Positions 25,330-35,161 are shown, numbered from the stretch's first letter. The stretch: DNA of 64,000 nt from Betaproteobacteria bacterium HGW-Betaproteobacteria-9 (GCA_002842215.1 PHCC01000006.1:1-64000), one strand, 5' to 3'. Translations and numbers: made by a program. The notes: generated by a model not told the origin, from the sequence alone.

Positions 25330-25865
25330 ACGGGGTGCCTGTGTTGAGTGCCCCGTTGACTCTTGATACCTTGAACGCCATGGACCGCGAGGTGTTCGTC
25401 AACGCGCTGGGTGAGACCTTCGAACACGCGCCCTGGGTCGCCGAGTCGGCGTGGCTCGAACGACCTTTCGCAAGTGCTGAGGCGCTGCACGCGGCCATGA
25501 TCGGGGTGGTGCGCCGATCACCACACACGACGCAAATCGCATTCTTGTGCGGACATCCCGAGCTGGCCGGGCGCGAGGCGCAAGCCGGATCAATGACCAA
25601 CGATTCGCAGCACGAGCAAGCCAGTGCGGGCCTGGGTTCAATGGCGCAGGAGGAGATGACGCACATGGCGCACCTGAATAGCATATACCGTGGTCGACAC
25701 GGCATACCCTTCATCATCGCCGCGTTGCGTCATACGAAGGCGCAGATCTTCGACGAAATGCAGCGTCGCATCGATCGCGATACGGTTGATGAGTTCGAGG
25801 AGGCCATGACGCAGATCGCCCAAATCACCCGCCTGCGTGTACGAGCACTCCTGTCCGCCAATTGA
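25326..25865 (+). CDS. uraD: OHCU decarboxylase-like protein (UraD family)
   Basis: 179 residues, the usual UraD size. The family's catalytic histidine lies in CGHPELAGREAQAGSMT, followed by SQHEQASAGL, which matches the S/T-x-x-EQ-x-x-AGL block. Known UraD converts 2-oxo-4-hydroxy-4-carboxy-5-ureidoimidazoline to S-allantoin. No urate oxidase or hydroxyisourate hydrolase is present in this window, so its substrate may come from elsewhere or be different. It is the last gene of the operon. Confidence 0.87.
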   Translation: MNGVPVLSAPLTLDTLNAMDREVFVNALGETFEHAPWVAESAWLERPFASAEALHAAMIGVVRRSPHTTQIAFLCGHPELAGREAQAGSMTNDSQHEQASAGLGSMAQEEMTHMAHLNSIYRGRHGIPFIIAALRHTKAQIFDEMQRRIDRDTVDEFEEAMTQIAQITRLRVRALLSAN

Positions 25866-26024
25866 TTGAGTGCGTATGCCGGAGCGCGACACTCCCGTTT
25901 CGAGCACCGCTCCGCGATATTTGATAAGCATTGACTATGCGCGCGCGGCCAGGAAAATTTGATGCGTGTTGATGTCAGTTGAATATAGCCGCATCCCCGA
26001 TTGCGCGGAAATCAACAGGCGGGA

Positions 26025-26417
26025 TCAATCCGACAGCACCGCCGTCACTTCGATCTCGATCTTGGCCCGCTCTTCCACCAGAGCGCTTACCTCCACGCAG
26101 GTCATGGCCGGGAAATTTTTCCCCATCACTTCGCGGTACACAGCGCCCAGTTCACGCAACCGGGTGTTGTACTCCTCGCGATCAACAATGTACCAGGTCA
26201 TGCGCACCATATGCTCGGGGCCAGCCCCCGCGCAGGCAAGCACGGCATGAATGTTCATCAGCGCCTGGCGGGTCTGGGCGATGAAGTCGTCGGACTCGAA
26301 CACCTGTTCGGCGTTCCAGCCGATTTGCCCACCGACAAACACCAGCGTACCGCGTGCGGCCACGCCGTTCGCGTAGCCTTTGGGGGTGGCCCAGCCGGGC
26401 GGTTGCAGAAGTTTCAT
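26025..26417 (-). CDS. RidA (YjgF/YER057c) fold protein lacking the catalytic Arg105
   Basis: 130 residues, standard RidA length. Fold landmarks include VFVGGQIGW, MNIHAVLACAGAGPEHMV and CVEVSALVEERAKIEIEVTAVL. The arginine that binds the imine/enamine carboxylate in RidA (in PARSCVEV) is replaced by Met105 in PAMTCVEV, so classical 2-iminoacid deaminase activity is unlikely. It is the last gene of the 2-aminobenzoyl-CoA operon. Such clusters often carry a RidA-like protein, possibly acting on an amino/imino ring-opened intermediate. Confidence 0.88.
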   Translation of the reverse strand: MKLLQPPGWATPKGYANGVAARGTLVFVGGQIGWNAEQVFESDDFIAQTRQALMNIHAVLACAGAGPEHMVRMTWYIVDREEYNTRLRELGAVYREVMGKNFPAMTCVEVSALVEERAKIEIEVTAVLSD

Positions 26418-26467
26418 GGATCTGGGTAGACGACGTTGGGGTTGATCGGATCTGGAAGGTGCCTAGT

Positions 26468-28120
26468 TCAGGCGCGGGCTTCGGCGGCGAGCTTGCGCAA
26501 CGCGAACCGCTGCAACTTGCCCGTTTCGGTGCGCGGGAGCTGCGACACAAAGAGCACGTCGCGGGGGTATTTGTAAGGTGCGAGTGTGTGTTTCACATGG
26601 TCTTGCAGCGCCTTGATCTGCGTGGCGTCGCCGGCCTCGCCGGGCTTGAGCACCACGTAGGCCACGATCACCATGCCGCGTTCGTCATCGGGGCGTCCGA
26701 CCACGCCACATTCGGCGACCGCGGGGTGTTGGAGCAAGGCGGCTTCGACTTCGGGGCCGGCCACGTTGTAGCCGGCGGTGATGATCATGTCGTCGGTGCG
26801 CGCCTGGTAGGTGAAATAGCCGTCGGCGTCCTGGCTGAAGGCATCACCGGGAAAATTCCAGCCGGCCTGCACGTATTGCGCCTGCCGAACATCGTCGAGG
26901 TAGCGGCAGCCGGTCGGCCCTTTGACCGCCAGCCGACCCACCTGGCCGCGGGGGACTTCCTGACCCGCCTCATCCACGATCCGGGCTTCGTAGCCAGGCA
27001 CGACCTGCCCAACGGCGCCCCGTTTGACGCTTTCGGGTGCGGAGGAGATGAAGATGTGGAACATCTCGGTGGCACCGATGCCGTCCAGCATCTCCAGACC
27101 ACTGGCTTCTTTCCACAGCTGCCGTGTGGCGTCGGGCAGACCCTCGCCGGCGCTCACGCTGAGGCGCAACCGCCCCACGCCATGCTGGCGGGCGAACGCA
27201 GCCATCTGGCGGTAGAAGGTGGGCGCGGTGTAGCAGATGGTGGCACCGACCCGGTTCATCAGCACCACCATCGCCTCGGGCGTGTAAGGGATGCTGGGGA
27301 AATAGACCGACGCACCCGCGTACATGGGGAACACCAACAGGCCTCCCAGGCCAAAGGTGAACGCCAGCGGGGGCGAGCCCATGACGATGTCGTCGGGTGT
27401 GGCACGCAACACGTGGCGTGGCCAGGTCTCGCAGGCTGCGATCAGGTCGCGGTGCGTGTGCACGGCGGCCTTGGGTTTGCCGGTGGTGCCCGAGGTAAAG
27501 GCCAGCAGGGCGATGTCATCGCCGCTCGTTGGGCAGGGCGGTGCGGCGTCGGCGGGCTGGTGGCGGGCCAGGGCTTCCAGTGAATCCGGCAGCACCACCG
27601 CCGCGTCGCCCGTGTTGAACACGCGCACGGGCAGAGGCGCGGTGTCGGGGTCGGCAGCGAGCGCGGTCCTGAGTTCGTCCTGCAGCTTCACATCGCACAG
27701 CGCGGCACTGGGCCGGGCCTTGGCGATGACGGCTTGCAGTTCCACCGCGCGCAACAGGGGCATCGTGGCCACGGCGATCAGGCCGGACTGCACGACGGCG
27801 AGCCAGGCCAGCGCCATGGCGATGGAGTTGCCACCCCGCAGCAACACGCGGTTGCCAGGGATCAGTCCCAGATCGTGCGTCAGCACATGGGCCATCCGGT
27901 TCACTTCGGCGCGGGCCTCGGCGTAGGTGAGCGTGCGTTCGTCGCTGCGAAACAGCGGTCGATGGGCATGCCCCTGGGCGAAGGCGCGGTCAAACAGGGT
28001 CTGTACCGCGTTGAGTTGCGCGGGCAACTGCAACTCGGGCAGGTCGTAGCGCAGCTCCGGCCACTGTTCGGGCGGCGGCAGGCGGTCGTGAACGAATCGA
28101 TCAGTTTGTGCAGATGGCAT
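26468..28120 (-). CDS. 2-aminobenzoate/benzoate-type CoA ligase
   Basis: Acyl-adenylate-forming ligase of 550 residues, predicted to activate an aromatic acid (anthranilate, possibly salicylate) with ATP and CoA. The phosphate-binding loop is FTSGTTGKPKAAVHTHRD, the adenine motif is DGIGATEMFHIF, and the C-terminal catalytic lysine lies in ETGKLQRFALRK. The genes for a fused monooxygenase/reductase and beta-oxidation enzymes upstream in the operon indicate an aerobic CoA-thioester pathway. Confidence 0.9.
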   Translation of the reverse strand: MPSAQTDRFVHDRLPPPEQWPELRYDLPELQLPAQLNAVQTLFDRAFAQGHAHRPLFRSDERTLTYAEARAEVNRMAHVLTHDLGLIPGNRVLLRGGNSIAMALAWLAVVQSGLIAVATMPLLRAVELQAVIAKARPSAALCDVKLQDELRTALAADPDTAPLPVRVFNTGDAAVVLPDSLEALARHQPADAAPPCPTSGDDIALLAFTSGTTGKPKAAVHTHRDLIAACETWPRHVLRATPDDIVMGSPPLAFTFGLGGLLVFPMYAGASVYFPSIPYTPEAMVVLMNRVGATICYTAPTFYRQMAAFARQHGVGRLRLSVSAGEGLPDATRQLWKEASGLEMLDGIGATEMFHIFISSAPESVKRGAVGQVVPGYEARIVDEAGQEVPRGQVGRLAVKGPTGCRYLDDVRQAQYVQAGWNFPGDAFSQDADGYFTYQARTDDMIITAGYNVAGPEVEAALLQHPAVAECGVVGRPDDERGMVIVAYVVLKPGEAGDATQIKALQDHVKHTLAPYKYPRDVLFVSQLPRTETGKLQRFALRKLAAEARA

Positions 28121-28171
28121 GTGGGTCTCCTGTCCTCAGTCTGCATTCGCGCCCAGCGCGACGCGGGTGTT

Positions 28172-29374
28172 TCATTTCAATGCGCTTTTGCCAAGGATGA
28201 GCAGCTGCACCTCGCTCGCGCCTTCGTAAATGCGCAGCGAACGGATGTCGCGGTAGAGGTGCTCGATGGTCTGACCCACCTGCACGCCACGCCCGCCGAA
28301 CATCTGCAGCGCCATGTCGATGACGCGCTGGGCGTTCTCGGTGGCGGTGAGTTTGGCGCTCGCCGCTGCCGCGGTGTAGGCCGGTGTTCCCGCGCCCTGT
28401 GTGGCGCTGCAGTCGCGTTGCCACGCCGCCCGGTAGGTCAGCATGGCGGCGGCGTCGATGAGCGCGCTCATCTCACCGAGCTTCGCCTGCGTGAGCTGGA
28501 AGTCCCCGAGGGTCTGGCCGAACATCTTGCGCGTCTTGGCGTGGGTCACGGCTTCGGCAAACGCGCGACGCGCCATACCCAGTGCGGCGGCGGCCACCGA
28601 GGCACGGAAGATGTCGAGCGTGCGCATGGCGAGTTTGAAACCGCCGTTGACGGGGCCCAGCAAGGCATCTGTGCCCACCGCGCAGTTGTTGAATGCCAGG
28701 GTGGCCAGCGGGTGCGGTGCCATCACCTGGATGTGCGCACTGCTGTCCAGGCCCGGTGTGCCGGCGTCCACGATGAAGGCGCTGATGCCGCGCGCACCTG
28801 CGCCGGGGTCGGTCTTGGCAAACACCACATAGAAATTGGCCAGATCGCCGTTGCTGATCCAGGTCTTGCAGCCGTTGAGTGTCCAGCCGTTGCCGGTCTG
28901 CACCGCCTGCGTGGCCATGGCGGCCACATCGGAGCCGGCTTCCGGCTCACTGAGCGCAAAGGCGGCAATCTTCTCGCCCGTGGCCACAGCGCTCAGGTAG
29001 CGAGCCTGCTGCGCTGGCGTGCCGGCGAGCGTGATCGCGCCGCTGCCCAGTCCCTGCATGGCGAAGGCGAAATCGGCCAGGGGGGAGTGGAAGGCCAGTG
29101 TCTCGCGAAGAATCACCAGCGCGCGCGAGTCCAGCGCGGGCAGGGCGCCGCCGTGGGCCTCGGGCACGCAGTAGCGCAGCCAGCCCGCTGTGCCCAGGCG
29201 CTGCACCCATTCTTTGCAGGCAGCGCGGTCGTCGGTTTCGTCGACTTGCTGTTCGCGCGTCCAGGCGACCAGCCCATTGGCCAGTGCGCGGTGGGCATCG
29301 TCGAAGAAGGGCAGTTCGAGGTGTGCGGTCGGCGCCAGCGCGCCGTGCGGGTGGGGGTGTTCAAAGGCGACCAC
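28172..29374 (-). CDS. acyl-CoA dehydrogenase family protein
   Basis: 400-residue flavoprotein. The FAD/substrate motif [16 protein letters not shown] is near residue 140, and the C-terminal signature [20 protein letters not shown] followed by [11 protein letters not shown] is typical. The start is a GTG at 29374, just below the enoyl-CoA hydratase stop. In this operon it would oxidise a CoA-bound intermediate after dearomatisation of the ring. Confidence 0.9.
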   Translation of the reverse strand: MVAFEHPHPHGALAPTAHLELPFFDDAHRALANGLVAWTREQQVDETDDRAACKEWVQRLGTAGWLRYCVPEAHGGALPALDSRALVILRETLAFHSPLADFAFAMQGLGSGAITLAGTPAQQARYLSAVATGEKIAAFALSEPEAGSDVAAMATQAVQTGNGWTLNGCKTWISNGDLANFYVVFAKTDPGAGARGISAFIVDAGTPGLDSSAHIQVMAPHPLATLAFNNCAVGTDALLGPVNGGFKLAMRTLDIFRASVAAAALGMARRAFAEAVTHAKTRKMFGQTLGDFQLTQAKLGEMSALIDAAAMLTYRAAWQRDCSATQGAGTPAYTAAAASAKLTATENAQRVIDMALQMFGGRGVQVGQTIEHLYRDIRSLRIYEGASEVQLLILGKSALK

Positions 29375-29375
29375 A

Positions 29376-30230
29376 TCAGTCTCCCTGGAACTGCGGGCGT
29401 TGCTTGGCCGCGAAGGCTTCGTAGGCGCGCCGGAAGTCCTGCGTCTGCATGCAGATGGCCTGGGCCTGGGCTTCGGCTTCGATGGCCTGGTCCAGCGTCA
29501 TGGCCCACTCCTGGTGCAGCATGGTCTTGGTCATGCCGTGGGCGAAGGTGGGGCCCTGGGCCAACTGGGCCGCGAGCTTGTGGGCGGCGGGCAGCAGCGC
29601 GGCGCTCTCGTGCAGCGCGTTGAAGAAGCCCCAGGCGTGGCCCTCGTCCGCGGTCATGGCGCGGCCGGTGAACAGCAGCTCGCTCGCGCGGCCCTGGCCG
29701 ATCATGCGCGGCAACAGCGCACAGGCGCCCATGTCGGCGCCGGCCAGCCCCACGCGGGTGAACAGGAAGGCGACGGTGGCCGCCGGGGTGCCCAGGCGCA
29801 GGTCGGAGGCCAGGGCCATCATGGCGCCGGCCCCCGCGCACACGCCGTCCAGCGTGGCCACGATGGGCTGCGGGCAGGCGCGCATGGCACTCACCAGCGC
29901 GCCCGTCATGCGGGTGAAGGCCAGCAGCTCGGGCATGCTCATCTTGGTGAGCGGGCCGATGATCTCGTGCACGTCGCCACCGGAGCAGAAGTTGTCGCCC
30001 GCACCGGTGAGTACCACGGACTTGATGTCGGTGGCGCGCTGCAGGGCCAGGAACCAGTCGCGCAACTCAGCGTAGGAGTCGAACGTGAGCGGGTTCTTGC
30101 GCTCGGGGCGGTTGAGCGTGACGGTGGCCACACCTTCGCTGACGCTGAGGGCGAAATGTTGCGGCTGGGTGCCGGCCATCGCGCTGTACTGGCCGCGCAT
30201 GGGGTTGTGGTCGGGGATGGGGTGTTTCAT
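29376..30230 (-). CDS. enoyl-CoA hydratase/isomerase family protein
   Basis: 284 residues from the ATG at 30230 ([10 protein letters not shown]). The crotonase oxyanion-hole segments are visible: [12 protein letters not shown] and [18 protein letters not shown]. It probably hydrates or hydrolytically opens the non-aromatic ring CoA ester. It follows the MarR gene after a spacer containing a GC-rich repeat, and precedes the acyl-CoA dehydrogenase with almost no gap. An alternative start at 30200 (MRGQYSAM) is possible. Confidence 0.9.
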   Translation of the reverse strand: MKHPIPDHNPMRGQYSAMAGTQPQHFALSVSEGVATVTLNRPERKNPLTFDSYAELRDWFLALQRATDIKSVVLTGAGDNFCSGGDVHEIIGPLTKMSMPELLAFTRMTGALVSAMRACPQPIVATLDGVCAGAGAMMALASDLRLGTPAATVAFLFTRVGLAGADMGACALLPRMIGQGRASELLFTGRAMTADEGHAWGFFNALHESAALLPAAHKLAAQLAQGPTFAHGMTKTMLHQEWAMTLDQAIEAEAQAQAICMQTQDFRRAYEAFAAKQRPQFQGD

Positions 30231-30304
30231 GGGGCGAGGTCCATTTCGGGGCGGGTGTCTTGGCAAGGCGCACCACAGAACTGGCTTGGCCAGGCCGTGG
30301 GTGC

Positions 30305-30348
30305 GGTCCCCCCTTGGGGGGAAGACGCGAAGCGGCGCAGGGGGGTCA
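30305..30348. repeat. GC-rich intergenic repeat, copy 1
   Basis: CCCCCCTTGGGGGG is followed by AAGACGCGAAGCGGCGCAGG and a G-run. The same core with small changes recurs at 35162, 39391, 43294, 44657, 45690, 48405 and 53071. It sits in the MarR to enoyl-CoA hydratase spacer and overlaps the end of the MarR gene, supplying its stop codon. Confidence 0.8.
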
Positions 30349-30843
30349 TTCGCCCCCCTGGTTGATGTCGAGCTGGTGTTGTTTGACCTTGCCCAGCAGT
30401 TTGTGCAGGTTGTCGAGATCGCGGGCGCTCAGGCCTTCAAAGGCCGCCACGATCCATTGTTCGTGTTGCCGGGCCATGTCGACAAACTGTTCACGGCCGT
30501 GATCGGTCAGTCGAACGCGAAAGGCGCGCCGGTCGCCATCGACGCCCATGCGTTCCACCAGACCTTCGGCCACCAGCTGGTCGGTGATGCCGGTGACGTT
30601 GCCCCCCGTGACCATGAGCCGGTGCGAGAGCTCCTTCATCTTCAGGCCCTCGGGGTGGCGTTCCAGTTGGGCCATGAGGTCGAAGCGCGGCAGGGTGGTG
30701 TCGAAGTTTTCTCGCAGGCCCGTGCGCACGCGTTTTTCGATCAACTGCGAGCAGGTCAGCAGCCGCAGCCACAGACGCAGTTCGTGCGCGTGTTCGCTGT
30801 GGGCGCGGGCTTCGAGATCGAGGGTGTCGGGGTTCATGCTCAT
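30346..30843 (-). CDS. MarR family transcriptional regulator
   Basis: 165 residues. A winged helix is visible in [40 protein letters not shown] and the wing [18 protein letters not shown]. The start overlaps the stop of the monooxygenase gene, so regulator and enzyme are co-transcribed. MarR proteins in such clusters commonly sense the CoA thioester. The palindrome at 33231-33247 is a candidate operator. The C-terminus (INQGGE) is encoded within a GC-rich repeat copy. Confidence 0.92.
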   Translation of the reverse strand: MSMNPDTLDLEARAHSEHAHELRLWLRLLTCSQLIEKRVRTGLRENFDTTLPRFDLMAQLERHPEGLKMKELSHRLMVTGGNVTGITDQLVAEGLVERMGVDGDRRAFRVRLTDHGREQFVDMARQHEQWIVAAFEGLSARDLDNLHKLLGKVKQHQLDINQGGE

Positions 30844-33230
30844 GGGGCCTCGGCGGGGTCCGGTGTGACGACACTGCCTTGCAAGGTCTGCTGGCGCGCG
30901 ACCTCGCGGTAGAGCTGGTCGCGCCCGCTTTCGTAGGGGCGCGGCCATTCGATGGCGCGGGTCTGCAGCTTGGCCGCTTCGTGCAGCGTCCAGGCTGGGT
31001 CGGCGAGGTGGGCGCGGGCCACGGCGCAGAGGTCGGCGCGGCCGGCGCCGATGATGCTGTTGGCGTGGTCGGCCTCGGTGATGGCGCCCACAGCCATGGT
31101 CAGGATGCCGGCTTCGTTGCGCACGCGGTCGGCGAACGGCGTCTGGTACATGCGGCCGTAGACCGGCTTGGCCTGGCGCGTGGTCTGGCCCGAGGACACG
31201 TCGATCACGTCGCAGCCGGCCGCCTTGAACAGGCGGGCCATGGCCACGGCGTCGTCGGGCGTGTTGCCGCCGGGTGCCCAGTCGTGCGCCGAGATGCGCA
31301 CGCTCATGGGTTTGTCGGCCGGCCACACCGCGCGCACGGCGGTGAACACTTCGAGCGGGTAGCGGCAGCGGTTGGCCAGCGTGCCGCCGTAGTCGTCGGT
31401 GCGTTGGTTGGTGAGCGGGCAGATGAAGGCCGAGAGCAGGTAGCCGTGGGCGCAGTGCAGTTCGATCCAGTCGAAGCCCGCGGCGGCGGCGCGCCGGGTG
31501 GACTCGACAAAGGCCGCCGTCATGGTGTCCATATCGGCGCGGGTCATGGCGCTGGGCACCTGGTTCTGAGGACCGTAGGGAACGGCGCTGGCCGACAGCA
31601 GCGGCCAGTTGCCGCTGGGCAGCGGTTCGTCGATCTGTTCCCAGCCGAGCTGGGTGGAACCCTTGGCGCCGCTGTGGCCGATCTGCAGGCCGATCTTGGC
31701 GCTGCTGCGGGTGTGCACGAAATCCACGATGCGCGCGAAGGCCGCCTGTTGTTCGTCGTTCCACAGGCCTGGGCAACCCGGGGTGATGCGACCTTCGGGC
31801 GTGGGGCTGGTCATCTCCACCATCACCAGTGCGGCGCCGCCCATGGCGCGCGCGCCCAGGTGCACCAGGTGGTAGTCGCCAGCCACGCCGTCGGTGGCGC
31901 TGTATTGCGCCATGGGCGAGACGATGATGCGGTTCTTCAGCGTGAGGCCGCGCACGGTCAGCGGCAGCAGCATGGGCGGGATGGGGTGCTTTTTCGGTGC
32001 GGTGCCCGGCACCGCTTTGTTTTCCAGCCAGGCTTCGTAACCTTCGAGCCACTGCGGATCGCGCAGGCGCAGGTTTTCGTGGCTGATGCGCTGGCTGCGC
32101 GTGAGCAGCGAGTAGGCGAACTGCTGGATGTCCATGCCGGTGTAGCGGTCCACGTTCTCGAACCACTCGGTGGAGTTGCGAGCGGCGTTCTGGATCTTCA
32201 GGACCTCCACACCGCGGCGCGCTTCGTAGCCCTGCAGCACTTCCACCATCGACTCACTGCGCCCGGCCGCGCCACTGAATTCATCGGCCAGATCAATGGC
32301 GTCTTCCAGCGCGAGTTTGGTGCCGCTGCCGATGGAGAAGTGCGCGGTGTGCGCTGCATCACCCATGAGAACGATGGGTGTTAGCTTGCCACCGATGTCT
32401 TGCCAATGCACCCAGGTGTTGCAGATCACGCGCGGGAAGCGGATCCAGTTGGCCGAGCCGCGCAGGTGTTTCGCGTTGCTGATGAGGGCGTTGCCATCGA
32501 GGTATTTGGCGAACAGCTTTTCGCAAAAGGCCACGCCGTCTTCCTGGCTCATGTGCTCAAGGCCGTGGGCCTGCCACACGTCTTCGGGCGTCTCGACGAT
32601 GAAGGTCGAAGTTTGATCGTCGAACTTGTAGGCGTGGGCCTGAAACCAGCCGTGCTCGGTCTGTTCGAAGGCGAAGGTGAAGGCGTCAAAGGTCTTCTGG
32701 GTACCGAGCCAGACGAAGCGGCATTTGCGCGTGTCGATGTCGGGCTGGTAAGTGGTTTCGTAGCGCGTGCGGATGCGGCTGTTGAGGCCGTCGCTGGCGA
32801 TCACGAGGTCGGCGTTGTACTGTGCGGCAAGCGCCTGGTCATCGGTCACGTCGGCTTCGAACACCAGGTCCACGCCCAGCGCCAGGCAACGTTCCTGCAG
32901 GATGTTGAGCAGGCGCTTGCGGCCGATGCCGATGAAGCCGTGGCCGGTGGAGCGCACGCTGCGGTCTTTGTAAAAAACCTCGATGTCGTCCCAGTGGTTG
33001 AAGGCGTCGGCCATCTGCTGGGCCGATCCCGGGTCGGCGCGCTTCAGGTTCTGCAGCGTCTGGTCGGAAAACACCACGCCCCAGCCGAAGGTGTCAAACG
33101 GCCGGTTGCGCTCGACCACGGTGACCTGCAGGTCCGGGTAGCGGCGTTTCATGAGCAGACCGAAATAGAGACCCGCCGGGCCGCCGCCGATGCACAGGAT
33201 GCGCCGCAGCGCTGGAAGTGGGGTGTTCAT
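30840..33230 (-). CDS. bifunctional 2-aminobenzoyl-CoA monooxygenase/reductase (salicylyl-CoA 5-hydroxylase type)
   Basis: 796 residues and clearly a fusion. Residues about 1-390 are a flavin monooxygenase ([19 protein letters not shown]; the flavin-hydroxylase motif [20 protein letters not shown]). Residues about 405-790 are an Old Yellow Enzyme-type FMN reductase ([20 protein letters not shown]; the active-site [17 protein letters not shown]). This organisation is that of 2-aminobenzoyl-CoA monooxygenase/reductase, which hydroxylates and dearomatises the CoA-activated ring; database relatives are often labelled salicylyl-CoA 5-hydroxylase. It is the first gene of the operon and lacks a clear ribosome site. 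Confidence 0.93.
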   Translation of the reverse strand: MNTPLPALRRILCIGGGPAGLYFGLLMKRRYPDLQVTVVERNRPFDTFGWGVVFSDQTLQNLKRADPGSAQQMADAFNHWDDIEVFYKDRSVRSTGHGFIGIGRKRLLNILQERCLALGVDLVFEADVTDDQALAAQYNADLVIASDGLNSRIRTRYETTYQPDIDTRKCRFVWLGTQKTFDAFTFAFEQTEHGWFQAHAYKFDDQTSTFIVETPEDVWQAHGLEHMSQEDGVAFCEKLFAKYLDGNALISNAKHLRGSANWIRFPRVICNTWVHWQDIGGKLTPIVLMGDAAHTAHFSIGSGTKLALEDAIDLADEFSGAAGRSESMVEVLQGYEARRGVEVLKIQNAARNSTEWFENVDRYTGMDIQQFAYSLLTRSQRISHENLRLRDPQWLEGYEAWLENKAVPGTAPKKHPIPPMLLPLTVRGLTLKNRIIVSPMAQYSATDGVAGDYHLVHLGARAMGGAALVMVEMTSPTPEGRITPGCPGLWNDEQQAAFARIVDFVHTRSSAKIGLQIGHSGAKGSTQLGWEQIDEPLPSGNWPLLSASAVPYGPQNQVPSAMTRADMDTMTAAFVESTRRAAAAGFDWIELHCAHGYLLSAFICPLTNQRTDDYGGTLANRCRYPLEVFTAVRAVWPADKPMSVRISAHDWAPGGNTPDDAVAMARLFKAAGCDVIDVSSGQTTRQAKPVYGRMYQTPFADRVRNEAGILTMAVGAITEADHANSIIGAGRADLCAVARAHLADPAWTLHEAAKLQTRAIEWPRPYESGRDQLYREVARQQTLQGSVVTPDPAEAP

Positions 33231-33247
33231 GCCTAATTAGTTTAGGC
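33231..33247. promoter_or_regulatory. palindrome overlapping the promoter of the monooxygenase operon (candidate MarR operator)
   Basis: GCCTAA-TTAGT-TTAGGC is a perfect inverted repeat directly before the start codon at 33230. On the - strand a possible promoter is TTGGAT (33266-33261), a 16-base spacer and TAAACT (33244-33239), which would start transcription at about 33232. The palindrome would cover the -10 element and the start site. Confidence 0.5.
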
Positions 33248-33353
33248 CTGAATTAAATACATCCAATCGGGAAAACCCGCATGCCGTTGACCCAAACGGT
33301 GGTCTGGCTGGGTGGTTGGTGCAAGAATGAACCATCAACCCAAGGAGGCGATC

Positions 33354-33680
33354 ATGTCCCTGTACCGCTTTAAATCACGTGAAACCGGTGATCTCGTCAT
33401 GCTGCAACCGCATGGCAAACGCATCCTGGAAATCCTGGGCAAAGACCCATCGGGCCCTGGCATCGTGCAACCCGAGGAAATGGCCTCGGCCGTGCGGGCA
33501 CTGCACGACGCGAGCATGGCCGAAGAAGCCGAACACAAGCGGTTGAAGGAAGAAGCCGAAGCCCAGGGCGAGCTGCCACCACAATTCGAGACGGTGAGCC
33601 TGCGCGTGCGCTGCGCACCGTTCATCGAGATGCTCAAGCGCTGCGAGCAGGCCAAGGTGGACATCGTCTGGGGGGTGTGA
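33354..33680 (+). CDS. DUF1840 family protein
   Basis: Small soluble protein, 108 residues, starting MSLYRFKSRETGDLVMLQPH after a strong AAGGAGG site; an earlier in-frame start at 33312 has no such site. It has a charged helical middle (residues about 50-80) and the conserved C-terminal FIEMLKRCEQAKVDIVWGV. The family is common in Burkholderiales and has no known function. It is divergent from the monooxygenase operon, and the proximity may be incidental. Confidence 0.85.
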   Translation: MSLYRFKSRETGDLVMLQPHGKRILEILGKDPSGPGIVQPEEMASAVRALHDASMAEEAEHKRLKEEAEAQGELPPQFETVSLRVRCAPFIEMLKRCEQAKVDIVWGV

Positions 33681-33725
33681 CCCTGCCCAGGTCGGACACC
33701 CCCGCGCGTTGCAAGCTGGCGGGTT

Positions 33726-34754
33726 TCAGTCGACGCGTGCGCCCGACGCTTTTACCACCGCGGCCCACTTGTTGATCTCGGCGTCGATCTGGCGGGTAAA
33801 CGCCTGCGGCGTGTCGCCGCCGGGGATGGCGCCGAGCGACAACAGGCGCTCTTTCACCGCCGGCAGGTTGAGCGCCTTCGCCGTCTCCTGCTGCAAACGG
33901 TTGACGATCTCGGGGGGTGTGCCTGCGGGCGCGAGCAGGCCGAACCAGGAACTGGCTTCAAAACCCGGGAGCGCGCTGGCTTCGGCCACCGTGGGCAGCT
34001 CGGGCATGCTCTCAGAGCGCACTGCGCTGGTCACGGCGAACGCCTTGAGGTTGCCCGACTTGATGTGGGGCATGGCCGAGGGCAGGTTGTCGAACATCAC
34101 ATCCATCTGTCCACCGAGCATGTCCTTCATGGCCGGGCCGGATCCACGGTAGGGAATGTGGGTCATGAAGATCCCCGTGCGCGATTTGAACAGTTCGCCA
34201 GCGAGGTGGATGGAGGTGCCGTTGCCACTGGACGCCATGTTGAGCTGGCCCGGGTGGGACTTGGCGTAGCGCACGAAGTCCGGTACCGACTGGATGCCCA
34301 GTTCCTGCGCGCGCCGGGCGTTCATGACCATCACATTGGGCACACCGGCCACCAGGGTGATGGGGGAAAAGTCCTTCTGCGGATCGTAGGGCAGGCTGGC
34401 GTAGAGCGACTTGTTGATGCCGTGCGTGCCGACGGTGCCCATGAGCAGGGTGTAGCCGTCGCCGGCCGACTTGGCCACCATGTCCGCGCCAATGTTGCCG
34501 CCAGCGCCACCCCGGTTGTCCACCACGAAGGGTTGCCCCAGGGCTTTGCTCAGCTCGGGCGCCAGCACGCGCGCGAGGATGTCGGTGGTCCCGCCCGGGG
34601 CAAAGGGCACCACGATGCGCACCGGTTTCGACGGCCACGCGCCCTGTGCGGCGACCAGGCCCGGCAGCATCAGCGCGGTGGCGCCGAGGGCGGCCAGGGC
34701 GATCAGTTGTCGGCGGCGGGCATGGAGGGGTTGTTGTCGGGGGCTGGCGCGCAT
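33726..34754 (-). CDS. Bug-family (TctC-type) tripartite tricarboxylate transporter binding protein
   Basis: 342 residues with a signal peptide ([18 protein letters not shown], cleavage near VAAQ). The family signature [20 protein letters not shown] is followed by [20 protein letters not shown] and [19 protein letters not shown] C-terminal motifs. No TctA/TctB membrane genes are nearby, as is usual for the expanded Bug family. Its start lies 52 bases inside the end of the upstream gene, and its AGGAG site is within that gene, implying translational coupling. Confidence 0.9.
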   Translation of the reverse strand: MRASPRQQPLHARRRQLIALAALGATALMLPGLVAAQGAWPSKPVRIVVPFAPGGTTDILARVLAPELSKALGQPFVVDNRGGAGGNIGADMVAKSAGDGYTLLMGTVGTHGINKSLYASLPYDPQKDFSPITLVAGVPNVMVMNARRAQELGIQSVPDFVRYAKSHPGQLNMASSGNGTSIHLAGELFKSRTGIFMTHIPYRGSGPAMKDMLGGQMDVMFDNLPSAMPHIKSGNLKAFAVTSAVRSESMPELPTVAEASALPGFEASSWFGLLAPAGTPPEIVNRLQQETAKALNLPAVKERLLSLGAIPGGDTPQAFTRQIDAEINKWAAVVKASGARVD

Positions 34755-35155
34755 GGGAGTCTCCTGGTTGTGGTCTGCAATTGCGGCCGCAGGGGCTGAC
34801 CCGTCACGATGCCCAGTGCGCGTGCCGCTTCGTTGGCGTGGCTGACGACGCCGCAGGCCAGTGTAGAAGCGGCCTGTCCGATGCAGGCGCTCGTATGCGA
34901 CACCGTGCAGGCGGCCAGCCCCTGGGCCTGCAGGAGCGCCAGGCCGGCGACGCCCGCCGCGTCTTTGCCCACACCCGCGTCGTTGAACACCGACAGCAGC
35001 GGCCGGACCGCGAGTGCATAGCGGGCCGAGCTCAAACCGCCGTGTGAACCGCTCACAGCAATGCAGCCCGCGTCGGCGGGCTGCAGTTCGGTGATGGAGT
35101 CCACCACCCGGATCGGGATCATGTCGACCCCTCGACTTTCCGGCTCATGTGTCAT
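34703..35155 (-). CDS. conserved hypothetical protein between two Bug-type binding proteins
   Basis: 150 residues from the ATG at 35155 ([12 protein letters not shown]); a start at 35122 (MIPIRVVDS) is also possible. I recognise no named domain. It is glycine/alanine-rich with conserved-looking blocks: [38 protein letters not shown] and [14 protein letters not shown]. The pattern resembles an alternating alpha/beta enzyme with candidate catalytic Ser, Asp, His and Cys. There is no signal peptide. The 3' end overlaps the following binding-protein gene by 52 bases. Confidence 0.65.
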   Translation of the reverse strand: MTHEPESRGVDMIPIRVVDSITELQPADAGCIAVSGSHGGLSSARYALAVRPLLSVFNDAGVGKDAAGVAGLALLQAQGLAACTVSHTSACIGQAASTLACGVVSHANEAARALGIVTGQPLRPQLQTTTRRLPCAPAPDNNPSMPAADN

Positions 35156-35161
35156 GACCCC

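Noticed and set aside
27734..29623. 629-codon open frame on the + strand
   Set aside because: It overlaps the ligase, acyl-CoA dehydrogenase and enoyl-CoA hydratase genes on the opposite strand, all of which have clear motifs.
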